NCBI GenBank assembly: GCA_036676295.1
Contig: JAKFDE010000062.1
Span: 124,001 to 188,000, forward strand
DNA: 64,000 bases
Reading direction: 5' to 3'
Source: UBA4416 sp036676295
GTDB taxonomy: Bacteria > Bacteroidota > Bacteroidia > B-17B0 > Aurantibacillaceae
The notes beneath the pieces are model-generated. The model ran no database searches. It was not told the DNA's origin and saw nothing but the letters and a program-made list of their open reading frames with translations. Position 1 is the stretch's first letter. Each line of letters begins with the position of its first letter. Both the position numbers and the translations under genes were made by a program. Positions 25,301 to 35,300 of the stretch are shown piece after piece.

Positions 25301-26741
25301 AAAAGTTCGTTTACGGCCGGTATTAATGACTGCCTTTGTAGCTTCCTTAGGTTTTTTGCCTATGGCTATCAGCAATGGTGCCGGAGCAGAAGTACAACGT
25401 CCTTTAGCTACTGTAGTTATTGGAGGATTACTATTAGCAACATTCTTAACCTTGTTTGTCCTTCCGGTTTTATACATGCTTTTTGAAACAAAAAACACCA
25501 AGAATAAAATTGCTGTTAATATTCCGGCAACTTTACTTTTAATAATTATATGTTTCAGTTTTTCAAATAAAGCAGCAGCTCAAAAGCCTATCACACTTCA
25601 AGCAGCTATTGATACTGCTTTAAAAAATAACCTAATGGTAAAAAGCGAAAAACTAAAAGCTGATTACCAAAAGCAACAAATTAAAACCGCTAATAATATT
25701 CCACAAACTATGGTAAATGCCGGTTACGGTCAAATTAACAGTGCCTTTTATGATAATCAATTCGGGTTATCACAAACATTTAATTTTCCATTAGTTTACG
25801 CCAAACATAAAACGTTGCTTAATGAAGAATGGAAAAGTAGTTTAATTAATGTTGCTTTAAAAGAAACCGAAGTAAAAAGAAATGTAACGCTTGTTTTCTG
25901 TCAGTTGCAATCATTGGCATTAAAGCAATCGTTATTATTAAAAAACGACAGCTTGTATTCTGATTTTTTGAAAAAAGCTGAATTGAAATTTAAAAGTGGA
26001 GAAAGTAATATCTTAGAGAAAACAACTGCCGAAACACAACGAGGTCAAATAGCCGTTCAATTACAACAGTTAAATCAGGCATACGATGTATTAAAATTAG
26101 AATTTCAGTTATTACTTAATTCTAATGAGCCATACATCCCTTCAAGCAAGGACACTAAACTAAATATGACGGTTAGTTCAGATGCCTCATCGGTTACTCA
26201 ACATCCAAGCATCAATTTATTAAAACAACAGCAGCAAATTTCGTTTGCAAATACAAAGTTAGAGAAATCGAAGTTACTGCCTGATATATCAATTATGTAT
26301 AACAATATGAGCATGAAAGGTACCGGCGCCGATGATCTAATATATACCGGATCTTCAAGGTTTCAATCTGCTCAAGTAGGATTAGGGATTCCTTTATTTT
26401 ATGGTGCACAAAGAGCAAGAATAAGATCGGCAAAAACCAATCAATTGTTTCAGGAAAACAATATTCAAATAGGACTTAAAGAAATAGAAAATGAATTTTC
26501 AAAGGCTCAGTCACAATATCAAATGACAAAAAAGACTCTAGAATATTATGAAGAGATTGGTTTAAAAAACGCTAACCTCATTTCAACCACTGCCACCAAA
26601 CAATTTTCAAATGGAGAGATCAATTATTTGGAATGGGTCATGTTAATGAATCAATCCATATCGCTCCAAAATGATTATGTCAACGCACTATATCAGTTCA
26701 ACGAATCTGTGGCACAACTAAATTATTTATCTACAAAATAA
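22383..26741 (+). CDS. CusA/CzcA heavy-metal RND pump fused to a TolC-like outer-membrane domain
   Basis: A 1452-residue fusion. Residues 1 to about 1035 form an RND pump: the first helix, two large periplasmic loops, and the TM4 motif DFGLIVDGAVIIVE of the heavy-metal subfamily, whose acidic residues carry protons. At 1045-1066 lies a segment, VNIPATLLLIIICFSFSNKAAA, that looks like a signal peptide with a signal peptidase I-type site before Q1067. From about 1070 to the end the protein reads as an outer-membrane efflux (TolC/CusC) domain with coiled-coil helices (KLKADYQKQQIK, FLKKAELKFKSGESNILEK). A separate CusB gene follows 7 bp later. The substrate may be Cu, Zn, Co or Cd. Confidence 0.93.
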   Translation: MLNKIINFSIKNKLIIGLFLIALIGYGSFQLSKLPIDAVPDITNNQVQVITVAPSFGATDIERLVTFPIEQINSNIPGLIEIRSFSRFGLSLVTIVFDDETDIYWARQQVAERLQQIKGIIPPEIGNPELSPVTTGLGEIYQYVVRPKKGYENKYSAIELRTIQDWIIRRQLLGVKGVAEISSFGGKLKQYEIAVEPNKLKSFGITINDVFKALESNNQNTGGSYIEKGPTVLYIRSEGLIGNIDDINAISIKSTSNGSPLFIKDVAKVQIGHATRYGAMCFDDKGEVAGAIVMMLKGANSNDVIAKVKDRIAQIQKTLPEGVVIEPFLDRTKMVNNAIGTVETNLLEGALIVIFVLVLFLGNFRAGLLVASVIPLAMLFAVIMMNLFGVSGNLMSLGALDFGLIVDGAVIIVEAVMHQLSHSKKFTSLNVISQKEMDAEVNHSASKMMNSAVFGQIIILVVYLPIFTLQGIEGKMFKPMAQTVAFALLGAFILSLTYIPMMSTLFLSKKIKHKKNISDRWMEKIERFYQHKLEAIIQFPKTIIISVVSLFIIAVVILSQLGGEFIPALEEGDFAVETRVLTGSNLNTTIANTQKAAHILKTQFQEVEKVVTKIGSGEVPTDPMPMDAADMMVILKDKKEWTNAETFNELAEKMGKALNDVPGVTYSFQYPVQMRFNELMTGAKQDVVCKIFGENLDTLAFYADKLGKIVNSVNGAQDLYVESVTGMPQIIIDYNRAAIAQYNLSISEINKAVNTAFAGQSSGIVFEGEKRFDLVVRLDDQKRDELEDVKNLLIQTPQGSQIPLYQLAKIEIKDGPNQIQREDAKRRIIVGFNVRGRDVQSIVNELQQKVNKQIKFPTGYYPTYGGAFENLNAAKNRLSIAVPVSLVLIFLLLYFAFNSIKHGLLIYSAIPLSAIGGIFALGLRGMPFSISAGVGFIALFGVAVLNGIVLIAEFNRLKAEGLTDLKRIVIMGTKVRLRPVLMTAFVASLGFLPMAISNGAGAEVQRPLATVVIGGLLLATFLTLFVLPVLYMLFETKNTKNKIAVNIPATLLLIIICFSFSNKAAAQKPITLQAAIDTALKNNLMVKSEKLKADYQKQQIKTANNIPQTMVNAGYGQINSAFYDNQFGLSQTFNFPLVYAKHKTLLNEEWKSSLINVALKETEVKRNVTLVFCQLQSLALKQSLLLKNDSLYSDFLKKAELKFKSGESNILEKTTAETQRGQIAVQLQQLNQAYDVLKLEFQLLLNSNEPYIPSSKDTKLNMTVSSDASSVTQHPSINLLKQQQQISFANTKLEKSKLLPDISIMYNNMSMKGTGADDLIYTGSSRFQSAQVGLGIPLFYGAQRARIRSAKTNQLFQENNIQIGLKEIENEFSKAQSQYQMTKKTLEYYEEIGLKNANLISTTATKQFSNGEINYLEWVMLMNQSISLQNDYVNALYQFNESVAQLNYLSTK

Positions 26742-26748
26742 ACTCATT

Positions 26749-27876
26749 ATGAAAACGATATTCATCTTATTTACAATCTTTCTTTTGATCACTTCATGTA
26801 GTACAAAAGAAAATACTAATACTGAAAAAGAAACCGGCTTGACAGAAACCGTTGTTACTTTAACCGAAGCTCAATTTAAAAATGCGGCCATTAAAACCGA
26901 AAAGCCAGAACAAAGATTCATTGCTTATACTTTAAAAGCTAATGGTAAAATTGAAGTGCCGCCACAAAATATGGTATCTGTTAGCGCTCAATTAGGTGGT
27001 TATTTAAAAAGCTCACAATTATTACCCGGAATGAAAATAAAAAAAGGTGAAGTGATTGCTGTTATGGAAGACCAACAATACATTCAATTACAACAGGAAT
27101 ATTTAACTACAAAAACAAAGTTAAATTATTTAGAAAAAGAGTTTGATCGTCAAAAAGAATTGAATTTGAGTAAAGCGAGTAGCGACAAAATATTGCAACA
27201 AACTGAAGCCGATTACTCATCTCAAAAAATTGCACTAAAAGCTTATTCTGAAAAACTTAAACTGATTGGTATTAACCCTGAAACACTCAATGAATCGACT
27301 ATTTCAAGAAACGTTAATATTCACGCACCCATTGACGGATATGTAGCAACCGTAAATGTTAACATAGGAAAATATGTTAATCCGTCTGAGGTTTTATTTG
27401 AATTAGTAAATCCAACCGATATACATTTATCTCTCACAATATTTGAAAAGGATATCAATAAATTATTTGTTGGTCAAAAATTAAACGCATATACTAACAA
27501 CGATCCGGAAAACAAACATGCCTGTGAAATTATTTTAATTGGACAAAACTTATCGACTGAAAGAAGTGTTGAAGTGCATTGTCATTTTGAGGATTATGAC
27601 AAAACATTGTTACCCGGCATGTACATGAATGCTGATATTGAAGTAAGATCAAATAATTCATTAACCATTCCCACTGAAGCTATTGTAAATTATGAAGGAA
27701 AAACTTATATATTTATACAAGTAGAAAATTATAATTTTGAATTAACTGAAATTGAAATTGGTAATAGCGAAAATAATTTTACGGAATTATTAAATGCTGA
27801 AAAAATAAAAAACAAAAACATTGTATCTAAAGGCGCATATTCTTTGCTAATGAGTTTAAAAAACAAGTCAGAATAG
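26749..27876 (+). CDS. RND efflux periplasmic adaptor (CusB/CzcB family) lipoprotein
   Basis: A 375-residue membrane-fusion protein. The lipobox LITSC puts a lipidated Cys at 17. The domains follow the HlyD/CusB order: barrel-sandwich hybrid (VSVSAQLGGYLKSSQLLPGMKIKKGEVIAVMED), a helical hairpin (about 115-175, QLQQEYLTTKTKLNYLEKEF and DKILQQTEADYSSQK), second half-lipoyl strand HAPIDGYVATVNVNIGKYVN, and a beta-barrel. It links the RND pump to the outer-membrane channel. It is 7 bp downstream of the pump gene and 1 bp upstream of a second CDF gene. Confidence 0.93.
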   Translation: MKTIFILFTIFLLITSCSTKENTNTEKETGLTETVVTLTEAQFKNAAIKTEKPEQRFIAYTLKANGKIEVPPQNMVSVSAQLGGYLKSSQLLPGMKIKKGEVIAVMEDQQYIQLQQEYLTTKTKLNYLEKEFDRQKELNLSKASSDKILQQTEADYSSQKIALKAYSEKLKLIGINPETLNESTISRNVNIHAPIDGYVATVNVNIGKYVNPSEVLFELVNPTDIHLSLTIFEKDINKLFVGQKLNAYTNNDPENKHACEIILIGQNLSTERSVEVHCHFEDYDKTLLPGMYMNADIEVRSNNSLTIPTEAIVNYEGKTYIFIQVENYNFELTEIEIGNSENNFTELLNAEKIKNKNIVSKGAYSLLMSLKNKSE

Positions 27877-27877
27877 C

Positions 27878-28870
27878 ATGCAATCCGTAGAAAAAGAAAA
27901 CTATAATTTTCAAAAAATAGTTGCTATTGTTGGCGTGGTATTATTTGCCACAAAACTTACTGCATGGTATATCACCAACTCAGTAGCTATTTTAACCGAC
28001 GCCTTAGAAAGTACCATCAATGTTATTAGCGGCTTTGTTGGCTTATATAGTTTGTATCTATCAGCAAAACCAAAAGACCAAAACCATCCATATGGTCACG
28101 GCAAAGCCGAATTTGTTTCAGCTGCCATCGAAGGTACACTCATTTCTGTAGCCGGAATTGTTATCATATATGAAGCTATTAACAATCTAAAACATCCTCA
28201 CACGATTGGTAGTTTAGATTATGGGATTATTTTAGTAGCCATCACGGCCATCATCAATTTTCTTATTGGATTTATAGCTATAAAAAAAGGTACAAAAAAC
28301 AATTCATTAGCCTTAATTGCCAGCGGCAAACATCTTCAATCAGACACCTACTCTACCATCGGAATTATTGCCGGATTGATCTTATTGTCAATTACTCATA
28401 TCGTTTGGTTAGATAGTGCCGTAGCTTTATTGTTTGCTGTTATTATTATTGTTACCGGCTATCGGATTATTCGAAATTCCTTAGCCGGAATTATGGACGA
28501 AGCAGATGATGATCTGCTAAAGAAACTGGTTGAGTTACTCCAGAATTCAAAAAGAGAAAACTGGGTTGACCTACACAACTTGCGAATTATAAAATACGGC
28601 AGCACTATTCACTTAGACTGCCATATAACCGTTCCCTGGTATTTAAATGTACATGAAGCGCATAATGAAATAGCTGCTCTTGAAAGCCTCGTTAAGTCGC
28701 ATTTTGGGTCTAGCGTGGATTTATTCGTCCATACAGATGGCTGCCTGGATTTTTCATGTAAAATTTGTAGCAAAGAAAACTGCCCTGAAAGAAAATTCAA
28801 TTTCGTCAAAAAAATCAATTGGACTGTTGAAAACATCTCATCTAACAATAAACACTCTATCGATCAATAA
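27878..28870 (+). CDS. Cation diffusion facilitator, FieF-like, with Cys-rich tail
   Basis: A 330-residue CDF protein starting one base after the CusB stop. The metal sites LTDALESTINV (about 37) and GKHLQSDTYST (about 150) are present; five to six membrane helices precede a cytoplasmic domain from about 205, including HLDCHITVPWYLNVHEAH. The last third carries a cysteine-rich segment, CLDFSCKICSKENCPE, which may bind metal and modulate transport. Two CDF exporters flanking an RND system suggests a two-stage efflux path: cytoplasm to periplasm by CDF, periplasm to outside by RND. Confidence 0.92.
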   Translation: MQSVEKENYNFQKIVAIVGVVLFATKLTAWYITNSVAILTDALESTINVISGFVGLYSLYLSAKPKDQNHPYGHGKAEFVSAAIEGTLISVAGIVIIYEAINNLKHPHTIGSLDYGIILVAITAIINFLIGFIAIKKGTKNNSLALIASGKHLQSDTYSTIGIIAGLILLSITHIVWLDSAVALLFAVIIIVTGYRIIRNSLAGIMDEADDDLLKKLVELLQNSKRENWVDLHNLRIIKYGSTIHLDCHITVPWYLNVHEAHNEIAALESLVKSHFGSSVDLFVHTDGCLDFSCKICSKENCPERKFNFVKKINWTVENISSNNKHSIDQ

Positions 28871-28904
28871 ACCTTTTTTAACAACTATTTATTTTAAGAA
28901 TTAC

Positions 28905-28912
28905 TAACTTTG
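28905..28912 (+). promoter_or_regulatory. TAnnTTTG -7 element before the rhodanese gene
   Basis: TAACTTTG lies 19 bp before the ATG at 28932, downstream of the metal operon. Confidence 0.6.
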
Positions 28913-28931
28913 TCTTCTAAAATCCATTCCT

Positions 28932-29318
28932 ATGAAAAAGCTCATTACTGTTATCTTGTTATTTTGTTCAGCAACAATTTTCGCTCAAACAAAAGTAGAA
29001 AATGTAGATGCTGCAACTTTTAAAAAACTAATTGACGAAAAAAAATCTGTCTTAATCGATCTTCGTACGGATGATGAATTAAAAAACAAAGGTTATATCA
29101 AAGGCGCTACACAAATTGATTGGTTCGGAAAAAATTCAGAGGCAGTTATTTCTAAATTAGATAAGAAAAAAACGTATTTAATTTATTGTGCAGGCGGTGG
29201 CCGTAGTGGTGATTGCGCCGATCTAATGAAAACACAAGGATTTTCACATGTTGTTAATTTAGAAAAAGGCTTTGACGATTGGAAGAAAAAAGGCTTTGAA
29301 GTAGAAATGAAGAAATAA
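28932..29318 (+). CDS. Secreted rhodanese-like domain protein
   Basis: A 128-residue protein with a signal peptide (1-19, ATIFAQ). The rhodanese domain has LIDLRTDDEL (about 41-50) and the active-site loop CAGGGRS (86-92), with Cys86 as the persulfide-carrying residue. A 6- to 7-residue loop is typical of sulfur-transfer rhodaneses. Location outside the cytoplasm suggests a role in sulfur or metal-thiolate chemistry. It follows the metal-efflux operon by 60 bp with its own promoter, so a link to metal stress is possible but unproved. Confidence 0.88.
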   Translation: MKKLITVILLFCSATIFAQTKVENVDAATFKKLIDEKKSVLIDLRTDDELKNKGYIKGATQIDWFGKNSEAVISKLDKKKTYLIYCAGGGRSGDCADLMKTQGFSHVVNLEKGFDDWKKKGFEVEMKK

Positions 29319-29321
29319 TCT

Positions 29322-29780
29322 CTACTTATACCCTACTGCAAAAACAGCACAACCCATATAAGATCCGGCTTCAACAGGAGGAACTATATAATCAACAAAC
29401 ACGTGTCTTGCTTTTGAAATTTCGAATTGAATTTCTTTTTTATCAAGGCCTGCATCTTTTGACGAAAATAATAGTTTTCTGTTTTTTGAATCTTTGTCTT
29501 TGTTATAGATCTGAATTTCTACTGCTTTTGGCACGGCTTCCATATTAAAACAAAAACGATATTTTTCACCAATAAACAAAGGCACTTCCACCTCTTTTAC
29601 CGATTCTTTTTTCTTGTAGATAATTTTAGTTAATTCAGAACTATCATACTTATAAGGATCCAACATATCTTTTGCCTTTTCTTTTAAAACCTTAGCGTCG
29701 CAAAGAACGTCTCCTGTTTGAAAAGACATGAAGCTTACTATTACAATAAAAAACAAAAAGTGTTTACTTAATTTTTTCAT
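29322..29780 (-). CDS. Secreted protein of unknown function
   Basis: A 152-residue protein with signal peptide (1 to about 22). The mature part has a helical start with CDAKVLKEKAKDMLDPYKYDSSE, then beta-rich text such as VEVPLFIGEKYRFCFNMEAVPKAVEIQIYN and a final AGSYMGCAVFAVGYK, consistent with a small beta-sandwich. I do not recognise a named family. It is 6 bp after the next gene upstream on the same strand, so both are likely co-transcribed. Confidence 0.65.
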   Translation of the reverse strand: MKKLSKHFLFFIVIVSFMSFQTGDVLCDAKVLKEKAKDMLDPYKYDSSELTKIIYKKKESVKEVEVPLFIGEKYRFCFNMEAVPKAVEIQIYNKDKDSKNRKLLFSSKDAGLDKKEIQFEISKARHVFVDYIVPPVEAGSYMGCAVFAVGYK

Positions 29781-29786
29781 GGGATA

Positions 29787-30671
29787 TTATTTAACAATGT
29801 TTTGTCTAACTAATTGAATAGATTGAGAAATATTTTTTAGTTCATCATCAGAAACAGATAATACATCAAAGGCAAAGTCTTCATTTTTTTCATTTGCTGC
29901 CTTTATAGATGCAATAGACTCATAACCAGATCTTATTTTTTCGATCTCTGAAATAAGAGATTCTATTTCAGGCTCAGACGTTTTATGATGATTCAACGCC
30001 TTCAATACAACATCAGTAAAACTTAATTGTTCTAACAAACTTGCTAATATTTTTTTGTTTTTTTCTTTAACATAGGCTTCGTTTGCAAGATAAAGGCTTT
30101 CCGTCCAAGCCCCAACAAAGGTTAATACAGCTATGTGTTTTTTCTTATTTTGTTCAAACAATAGATCGGTTTTTAATTCGATAGAAGAAACAATTTTAAT
30201 CAATGAATCTTCGTTTGAAATATTTTTTTCAAATCGTTGAGCAAAATTATCACTTTCAAAAGCCTGATTTAATCCTAAAAATACACCTACTTCTTTTGTT
30301 GCTTTTAAATAATCTTTTGTTTCTTGATGTTTCTTATTAAATAAACAATATGCCAGATCTGTGCTATATACACCAAAATTAGTTGCTCGTTTATAATCAC
30401 TCACATTATAGTTTACCGCATTTTTTACACTATTCGGTAAAGTCGAATTGTATGTAGCTCCCGATTTCCTGAACACATAAGCTATTTGTAACGCTGATGG
30501 CAAATTATATGAAACGTCAGAATCTTCTTCTGAAATTCCCATAGAATCAGGGTTTACAATAATAGAATCATGAATTTCATCTGATTCTTTTTGAACATCA
30601 GAACTATCATTACACGAAACTAATGCAATGGATAAAAGAGTAACAGGGATGATCAGTGACTTGATTTTCAT
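29787..30671 (-). CDS. Lipoprotein of unknown function
   Basis: A 294-residue protein from ATG 30671 (an ATG three codons upstream is less suited). The lipobox IALVSC gives a lipidated Cys at 20. After an acidic linker rich in Ser/Asp/Glu, the rest is predicted helical (SALQIAYVFRKSGATYN, FGVYSTDLAYCLFNKKHQETKDYLKATKEVGV, and so on), like periplasmic helical proteins seen widely in Bacteroidota. No enzyme motif is visible. The next gene on the strand encodes a beta-rich secreted protein. Confidence 0.65.
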   Translation of the reverse strand: MKIKSLIIPVTLLSIALVSCNDSSDVQKESDEIHDSIIVNPDSMGISEEDSDVSYNLPSALQIAYVFRKSGATYNSTLPNSVKNAVNYNVSDYKRATNFGVYSTDLAYCLFNKKHQETKDYLKATKEVGVFLGLNQAFESDNFAQRFEKNISNEDSLIKIVSSIELKTDLLFEQNKKKHIAVLTFVGAWTESLYLANEAYVKEKNKKILASLLEQLSFTDVVLKALNHHKTSEPEIESLISEIEKIRSGYESIASIKAANEKNEDFAFDVLSVSDDELKNISQSIQLVRQNIVK

Positions 30672-30696
30672 AAATAGCATTTATTAAAGCAATTAA

Positions 30697-31356
30697 TTAA
30701 AATTCGGCTATCACACTTTGTGATCCAAAAACAACATCTCCCATTTTCACGTTCAATTTAACATCCAAAGGTAAATATAGATCTACACGCGAACCAAATT
30801 TAATAAACCCCATTTCGCCACATTGTGTTGCTTTATCACCTTCCTTACTATACATTACAATTCGGCGAGCCAAAGCTCCCGCCACTTGGCGGAATAAAAT
30901 GGATTTACCATTATTTGTGTGTTTAACCACTACACTGGTTCGTTCATTTTCAGTACTAGCCTTAGGCAAAGAAGCCACCATAAATTTACCTTCATGGTAT
31001 TTTGCATAAGTTACATCACCGGCAATGGGATAACGATTTACGTGTACATTGATCGGCGACATAAAAATAGATACTTGAATACGTTTATCTTTAAAGTATT
31101 CTGTCTCTTCTGTTTCTTCGATTACTACAACTTTTCCATCAGCCGGCGCAATGATCGCATTATCATTAATAGTATGCTGACGTTGTGGATGTCTGAAAAA
31201 CTGTAATACCACTATCAACAAAAAACCTGACAGTAAATAAGCAAACCAATGAGCAATGGCAAATGTTGGAAACGCAAAATGTGCAATGGAAATAATTATT
31301 GCTCCAAATAGCAATGTTACTAATAGTGTAGGGATACCTTCTTTATGAAATTTCAT
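30697..31356 (-). CDS. psd: Phosphatidylserine decarboxylase
   Basis: A 219-residue short-form enzyme that makes phosphatidylethanolamine from phosphatidylserine. Two membrane helices at 10-30 and 36-52 anchor it. NVHVNRYPIAG is the conserved histidine region and FGSRVDLYLP near the end holds the self-cleavage site Gly188-Ser189, which generates the pyruvoyl cofactor on the small chain. The short form with GS rather than LGST is usual in Bacteroidota. It has its own promoter 18-46 bp upstream of the ATG and stands upstream of the hypothetical lipoprotein gene. Confidence 0.93.
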   Translation of the reverse strand: MKFHKEGIPTLLVTLLFGAIIISIAHFAFPTFAIAHWFAYLLSGFLLIVVLQFFRHPQRQHTINDNAIIAPADGKVVVIEETEETEYFKDKRIQVSIFMSPINVHVNRYPIAGDVTYAKYHEGKFMVASLPKASTENERTSVVVKHTNNGKSILFRQVAGALARRIVMYSKEGDKATQCGEMGFIKFGSRVDLYLPLDVKLNVKMGDVVFGSQSVIAEF

Positions 31357-31373
31357 AGTTATAAATTAAAACT

Positions 31374-31402
31374 CAAAAATAAGACTAATTAACGAGTAAC
31401 AA
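31374..31402 (-). promoter_or_regulatory. Promoter of psd
   Basis: On the minus strand, TTG (31400-31402) and TATTTTTG (31374-31381) are separated by 18 bp. Transcription should start about 11 bases before the ATG at 31356. Confidence 0.6.
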
Positions 31403-31431
31403 TAAAACATTTGTATTTCTATTCGTTTATC

Positions 31432-32358
31432 TTAATTTTCAGTCGTGTCATCGGGCCAATGTTTGGTTTGTTGTCTCGAAAAACGCAAGCCAAGCATTAA
31501 CTCATGAGTGCCTGTAGAATATTTTTTGATATTAGTCGTTGTAAAATCATACGAATAACCGATCATTAAATAATTTTTATACATAAAACCTAACAAGGCC
31601 GTAAAGGCATCATTATGCCTGTAACCTCCTCCTAACCACACTTGCTCTTTATAGATCACTCTTGCCCCCACATCTATTTTTATTGGCGCAGGATTAGCAT
31701 ATTTAGCCATGAAAGACGGTTCAATTTTAAAATCTTCGCCCAAGTCAAATTTATAGGCTCCATTTAATAGAAAGTGGGTTACCAAAGTTCCTTTATTATC
31801 ACCATCTACATATAAATTTATAGGGCTCTGATATAACTGAGGCGCACTAAAACCGATGTACCATTTATTTTCTTTATGTACGTATATACCTGCTCCAAAA
31901 TCCGGAACCGTTTTAGTTTGGTATTGCACCAATAAATTATCATCTCCCTGATCATGTAATATTAATTTATGTCCATCAATACCCCATTGCTGTAAACCGG
32001 CACTTAATCCTAACGATATTTTAGTTTTTTCAGTTATCTTAATATGATAAGCGTATGCTAAACTAATTCCCACTCTACGAGTTGGGCCAACAATATCTGT
32101 ATAAATATGTGTACCTAAACCCATGTTGCGTTTTTTGAAAGGCGCATGCAGTGTTAACATATAAGTTCTTGGCGCATCGGTTATACCGACCCATTGATAG
32201 CGATTGTTTGAACGAACGTCGGCATAATTATCCTTACCTGCTACAGCAGGATTAATAGCCATTTCATTCAGCATATATTGCGTGTATTGTGGCAATTGTT
32301 GCGCTTGCATAAAAATATTCAGCAAGACTATAACCGTTATGTATAAATATTTTTTCAT
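31432..32358 (-). CDS. PorP/SprF family type IX secretion membrane protein
   Basis: A 308-residue outer-membrane beta-barrel of the PorP/SprF family. The signal peptide ends near QAQQLPQYTQYMLNEMAINPA, and this mature N-terminus (QYTQYM-x-N-x-x-x-x-N-P-A) is the family signature. Further strands alternate with aromatic residues (WVGITDAPRTYMLTLHAPF, GAGIYVHKENKWYIGFSAPQLY, GGGYRHNDAFTALLGF, FMYKNYLMIGYSYDF). SprF-type proteins help deliver and anchor SprB-type adhesins. It starts 2 bp after the giant SprB-like gene on the same strand, the classical sprB-sprF order. Confidence 0.95.
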   Translation of the reverse strand: MKKYLYITVIVLLNIFMQAQQLPQYTQYMLNEMAINPAVAGKDNYADVRSNNRYQWVGITDAPRTYMLTLHAPFKKRNMGLGTHIYTDIVGPTRRVGISLAYAYHIKITEKTKISLGLSAGLQQWGIDGHKLILHDQGDDNLLVQYQTKTVPDFGAGIYVHKENKWYIGFSAPQLYQSPINLYVDGDNKGTLVTHFLLNGAYKFDLGEDFKIEPSFMAKYANPAPIKIDVGARVIYKEQVWLGGGYRHNDAFTALLGFMYKNYLMIGYSYDFTTTNIKKYSTGTHELMLGLRFSRQQTKHWPDDTTEN

Positions 32359-32360
32359 TG

Positions 32361-35300
32361 CTATCTAAATATAGTTAATGGTCCTGTGTAAGCATCCGGA
32401 TAAGCCGGATGATTTAAATTAATGATATAATAATATGTTCCTACCGGTAGATCTTTTCCTTTATACTGACCATTCCAAGGAATTGCATATCCTTTTGAAT
32501 AGAATAATTGTTCTCCCCAACGATTATACACCTCAACTTCGCAATCAGGGAACAAATAAACCAGATCGATCATCCATGTATCATTTTTTCCATCTGCATT
32601 CGGAGAGAATCCATTTGGTATTTTAATTTCAGGAAACACAAATACAGTTACTGTATCCGAACCCATGCATCCATTTACATCTGTAACGGTAACGGTAAAA
32701 ATAGTTGTAACCGTTGTTCCTGTAACCGGATTTGCATTGGATGGGTTATCCAGTGCGAAATTTGGTGTCCAAGTATATGTACTTCCACTTGGCCCAGTTG
32801 GACTACCTCCTATTGGAGAAGTTGAAAACAATGGCATGCTTACATATGGTCCTGCATCAACTATTGGCAAAGGATTAGAGGTAACAAAAACACTGTCTTT
32901 ATCCACACAAGCACCGTTCGTAGCTATTAAAACATAAGTACTGGTTCCGGTTGCCGGTAATACTGTAACCGTTAATGAATTTGAAATCACTGTACCTAAA
33001 GGCAACTCGGTCCATTGGTAGGTAATTCCTCCATTTGAATTTATGCCATTTAATGTCAGGCTTCCATTTTGACAGAACGAAGTATCATTTCCTGCAATAG
33101 CATTTACAACCACCGTTGCATTAATTGTTAAAACTGTATCCTGACTACAACCACTACCATTATTATCTGTAATTGTAAGTGTATAAGTTCCTAGAAATGC
33201 ATTGGTCAAATTCTGAGTTGCAATATTTCCGGGAACCCAATCATAAACATATCCCGGAACTCCACCGCCATTAGTAACATTAATGGCGCCATCAGCAACA
33301 GTATTACAACTAGCATCAGTTACTACTGCCGTCAATGTCATTGGCGGAGGACTTGTTAATGAATATGATTGCGTTATGCTACAACCATTAGCATCAGTAA
33401 TACTAACGGTATAATTTCCCGCACATAAACTATTAGTTGTGGGTGTAGGTAAATTGCCTGGTGTCCAATTAAACACATAAGGTAAAGTTCCTCCCACCGG
33501 TAAAACAGTTAATGAACCATTACAATCGTTGGCACAAACCGGGTTATCCTGATCAGGCGCACTGAAAGCAATAGGCGATACACCTGTAATACTCATATTT
33601 TGAACTGCTTTACAACCTGCAGCATCAGTAACAATAACCGAATAAGCACCTGCACATAAACTATTTACTGATATTGTATTTGTTGAACCGGTAGACCATA
33701 ACGCAGTAAACCCTGCAGTTCCACCATTAATAGCAATATCAATACTTCCATCACAAGATGAAGAACTTGAACAAGTGATATTGGTTTCCGTGAAAGTAAT
33801 GATCGGACCATTCATTGTGCCCATTGAATACACCTGAGATTTTGCACAGCCATTGCCATCTGTTACAGTTAAGGTGTAACTACCAGGCGCTAAATTACTG
33901 GCCGTATTAGTAGTGCTTCCAACAGCAGGGGTCCAGGCATAAGTATAAACTCCATTTCCTCCCGATACATTTGCTGTTATTGATCCTGTATTTGATGTAC
34001 AAGATGATTGAGTTACTTGAGAAGCAATAGTCAATGAAGCAGCGGAATTAATGACAACACTTGCTGTTCTTGAGCATCCGTTCACATCTACCATATTACA
34101 GAAATATGTTCCTGCACATAACCCATTTTGAGTTGGATTATTTGAACCATTATGAACCCAATTATAAGTGATCGGTGCAATGCCCCCAATTGCTGTAATC
34201 GTTACCGATCCGTCACATGCTCCCGAACAATTCTCATCTGTTTTTACAACAGTCTCTCCAGTAAATCCACTAATACTATTTATAACCACATTAGTATCTG
34301 TCAAACATCCATTAGCATCTGTTATTTGAACGTCGTAGAGGCCTGCACACATATTGGATACAGAAGGGCCGGTTTGAGAATTACTCCAGCTAATTGTATA
34401 AGTTGGTGTACCTCCCGTTGGAGTAATAACAGCGGCTCCGTTACACATATCGCAACCAGGCTGAGTAATATTTGAAGTAAAAGTTACGGCTGTAGGAGAT
34501 GAAATATTACCGGGAATTAAGCTTATACATCCATTAGCATCAGTAATAGTAAGGGTATAAACGCCATTACATAACCCTATTGCCTGATTAGTTGATTGCC
34601 CTAGGGGATCTGACCAATTATAAGAATATGGTGGTAATCCGCCTGCTACATTCAACGCTGTTAACACGCCGTTGCAATTATAATAACATATATTATCTGT
34701 TACCACAGTTGCACTTGTAATGGTTGTTAAACTTGGTAAGTTATATACACTGTTTAGCGTACAACCTTTGCTATCTGTTATCGTAACAGAATAATCCCCC
34801 GGACATAAGTTTGAAATAACCGATGTAGTTGCCGTATTACTCCAAGTATAGGTATAACCACCGTTTCCTCCTGTAGGATTTAGAGTTATACTACCGTTAC
34901 AATTACCAAAACACATAGAACTCAATAATGATTCATTATCAGCAATTAATTGTGGTTCAGTAATGGAAACCGATTGAAAATAAATACAATTATTTGCATC
35001 TATTGCCTCTGCGGTGTAGGTACCTGGCCCTAATCCTGTGATCAAAGGATTAGCCGATACCGGCACAACCCAACTTAATGTATAAGGCGACGTTCCTCCC
35101 ACCGGATTCGAAACCTCCGCAGCGCCATTAGCTTGTCCGTTACATGCTACATTAGTAAAAGTAATGGTTACACTACTTGGTCCGTTTGAATTACTTAAAG
35201 GTATAGAAGCTGTTGCTGTACATCCATTAAAATCTGCTACAGTAACCGTATAAATACTTGCTCCTAAACCTGAAGCAACAGAACTTGATGAAACCGCCGG

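Noticed and set aside
23321..25501. Two minus-strand reading frames inside the CusA gene
   Set aside because: Shadows of the RND gene in reverse frames without support.
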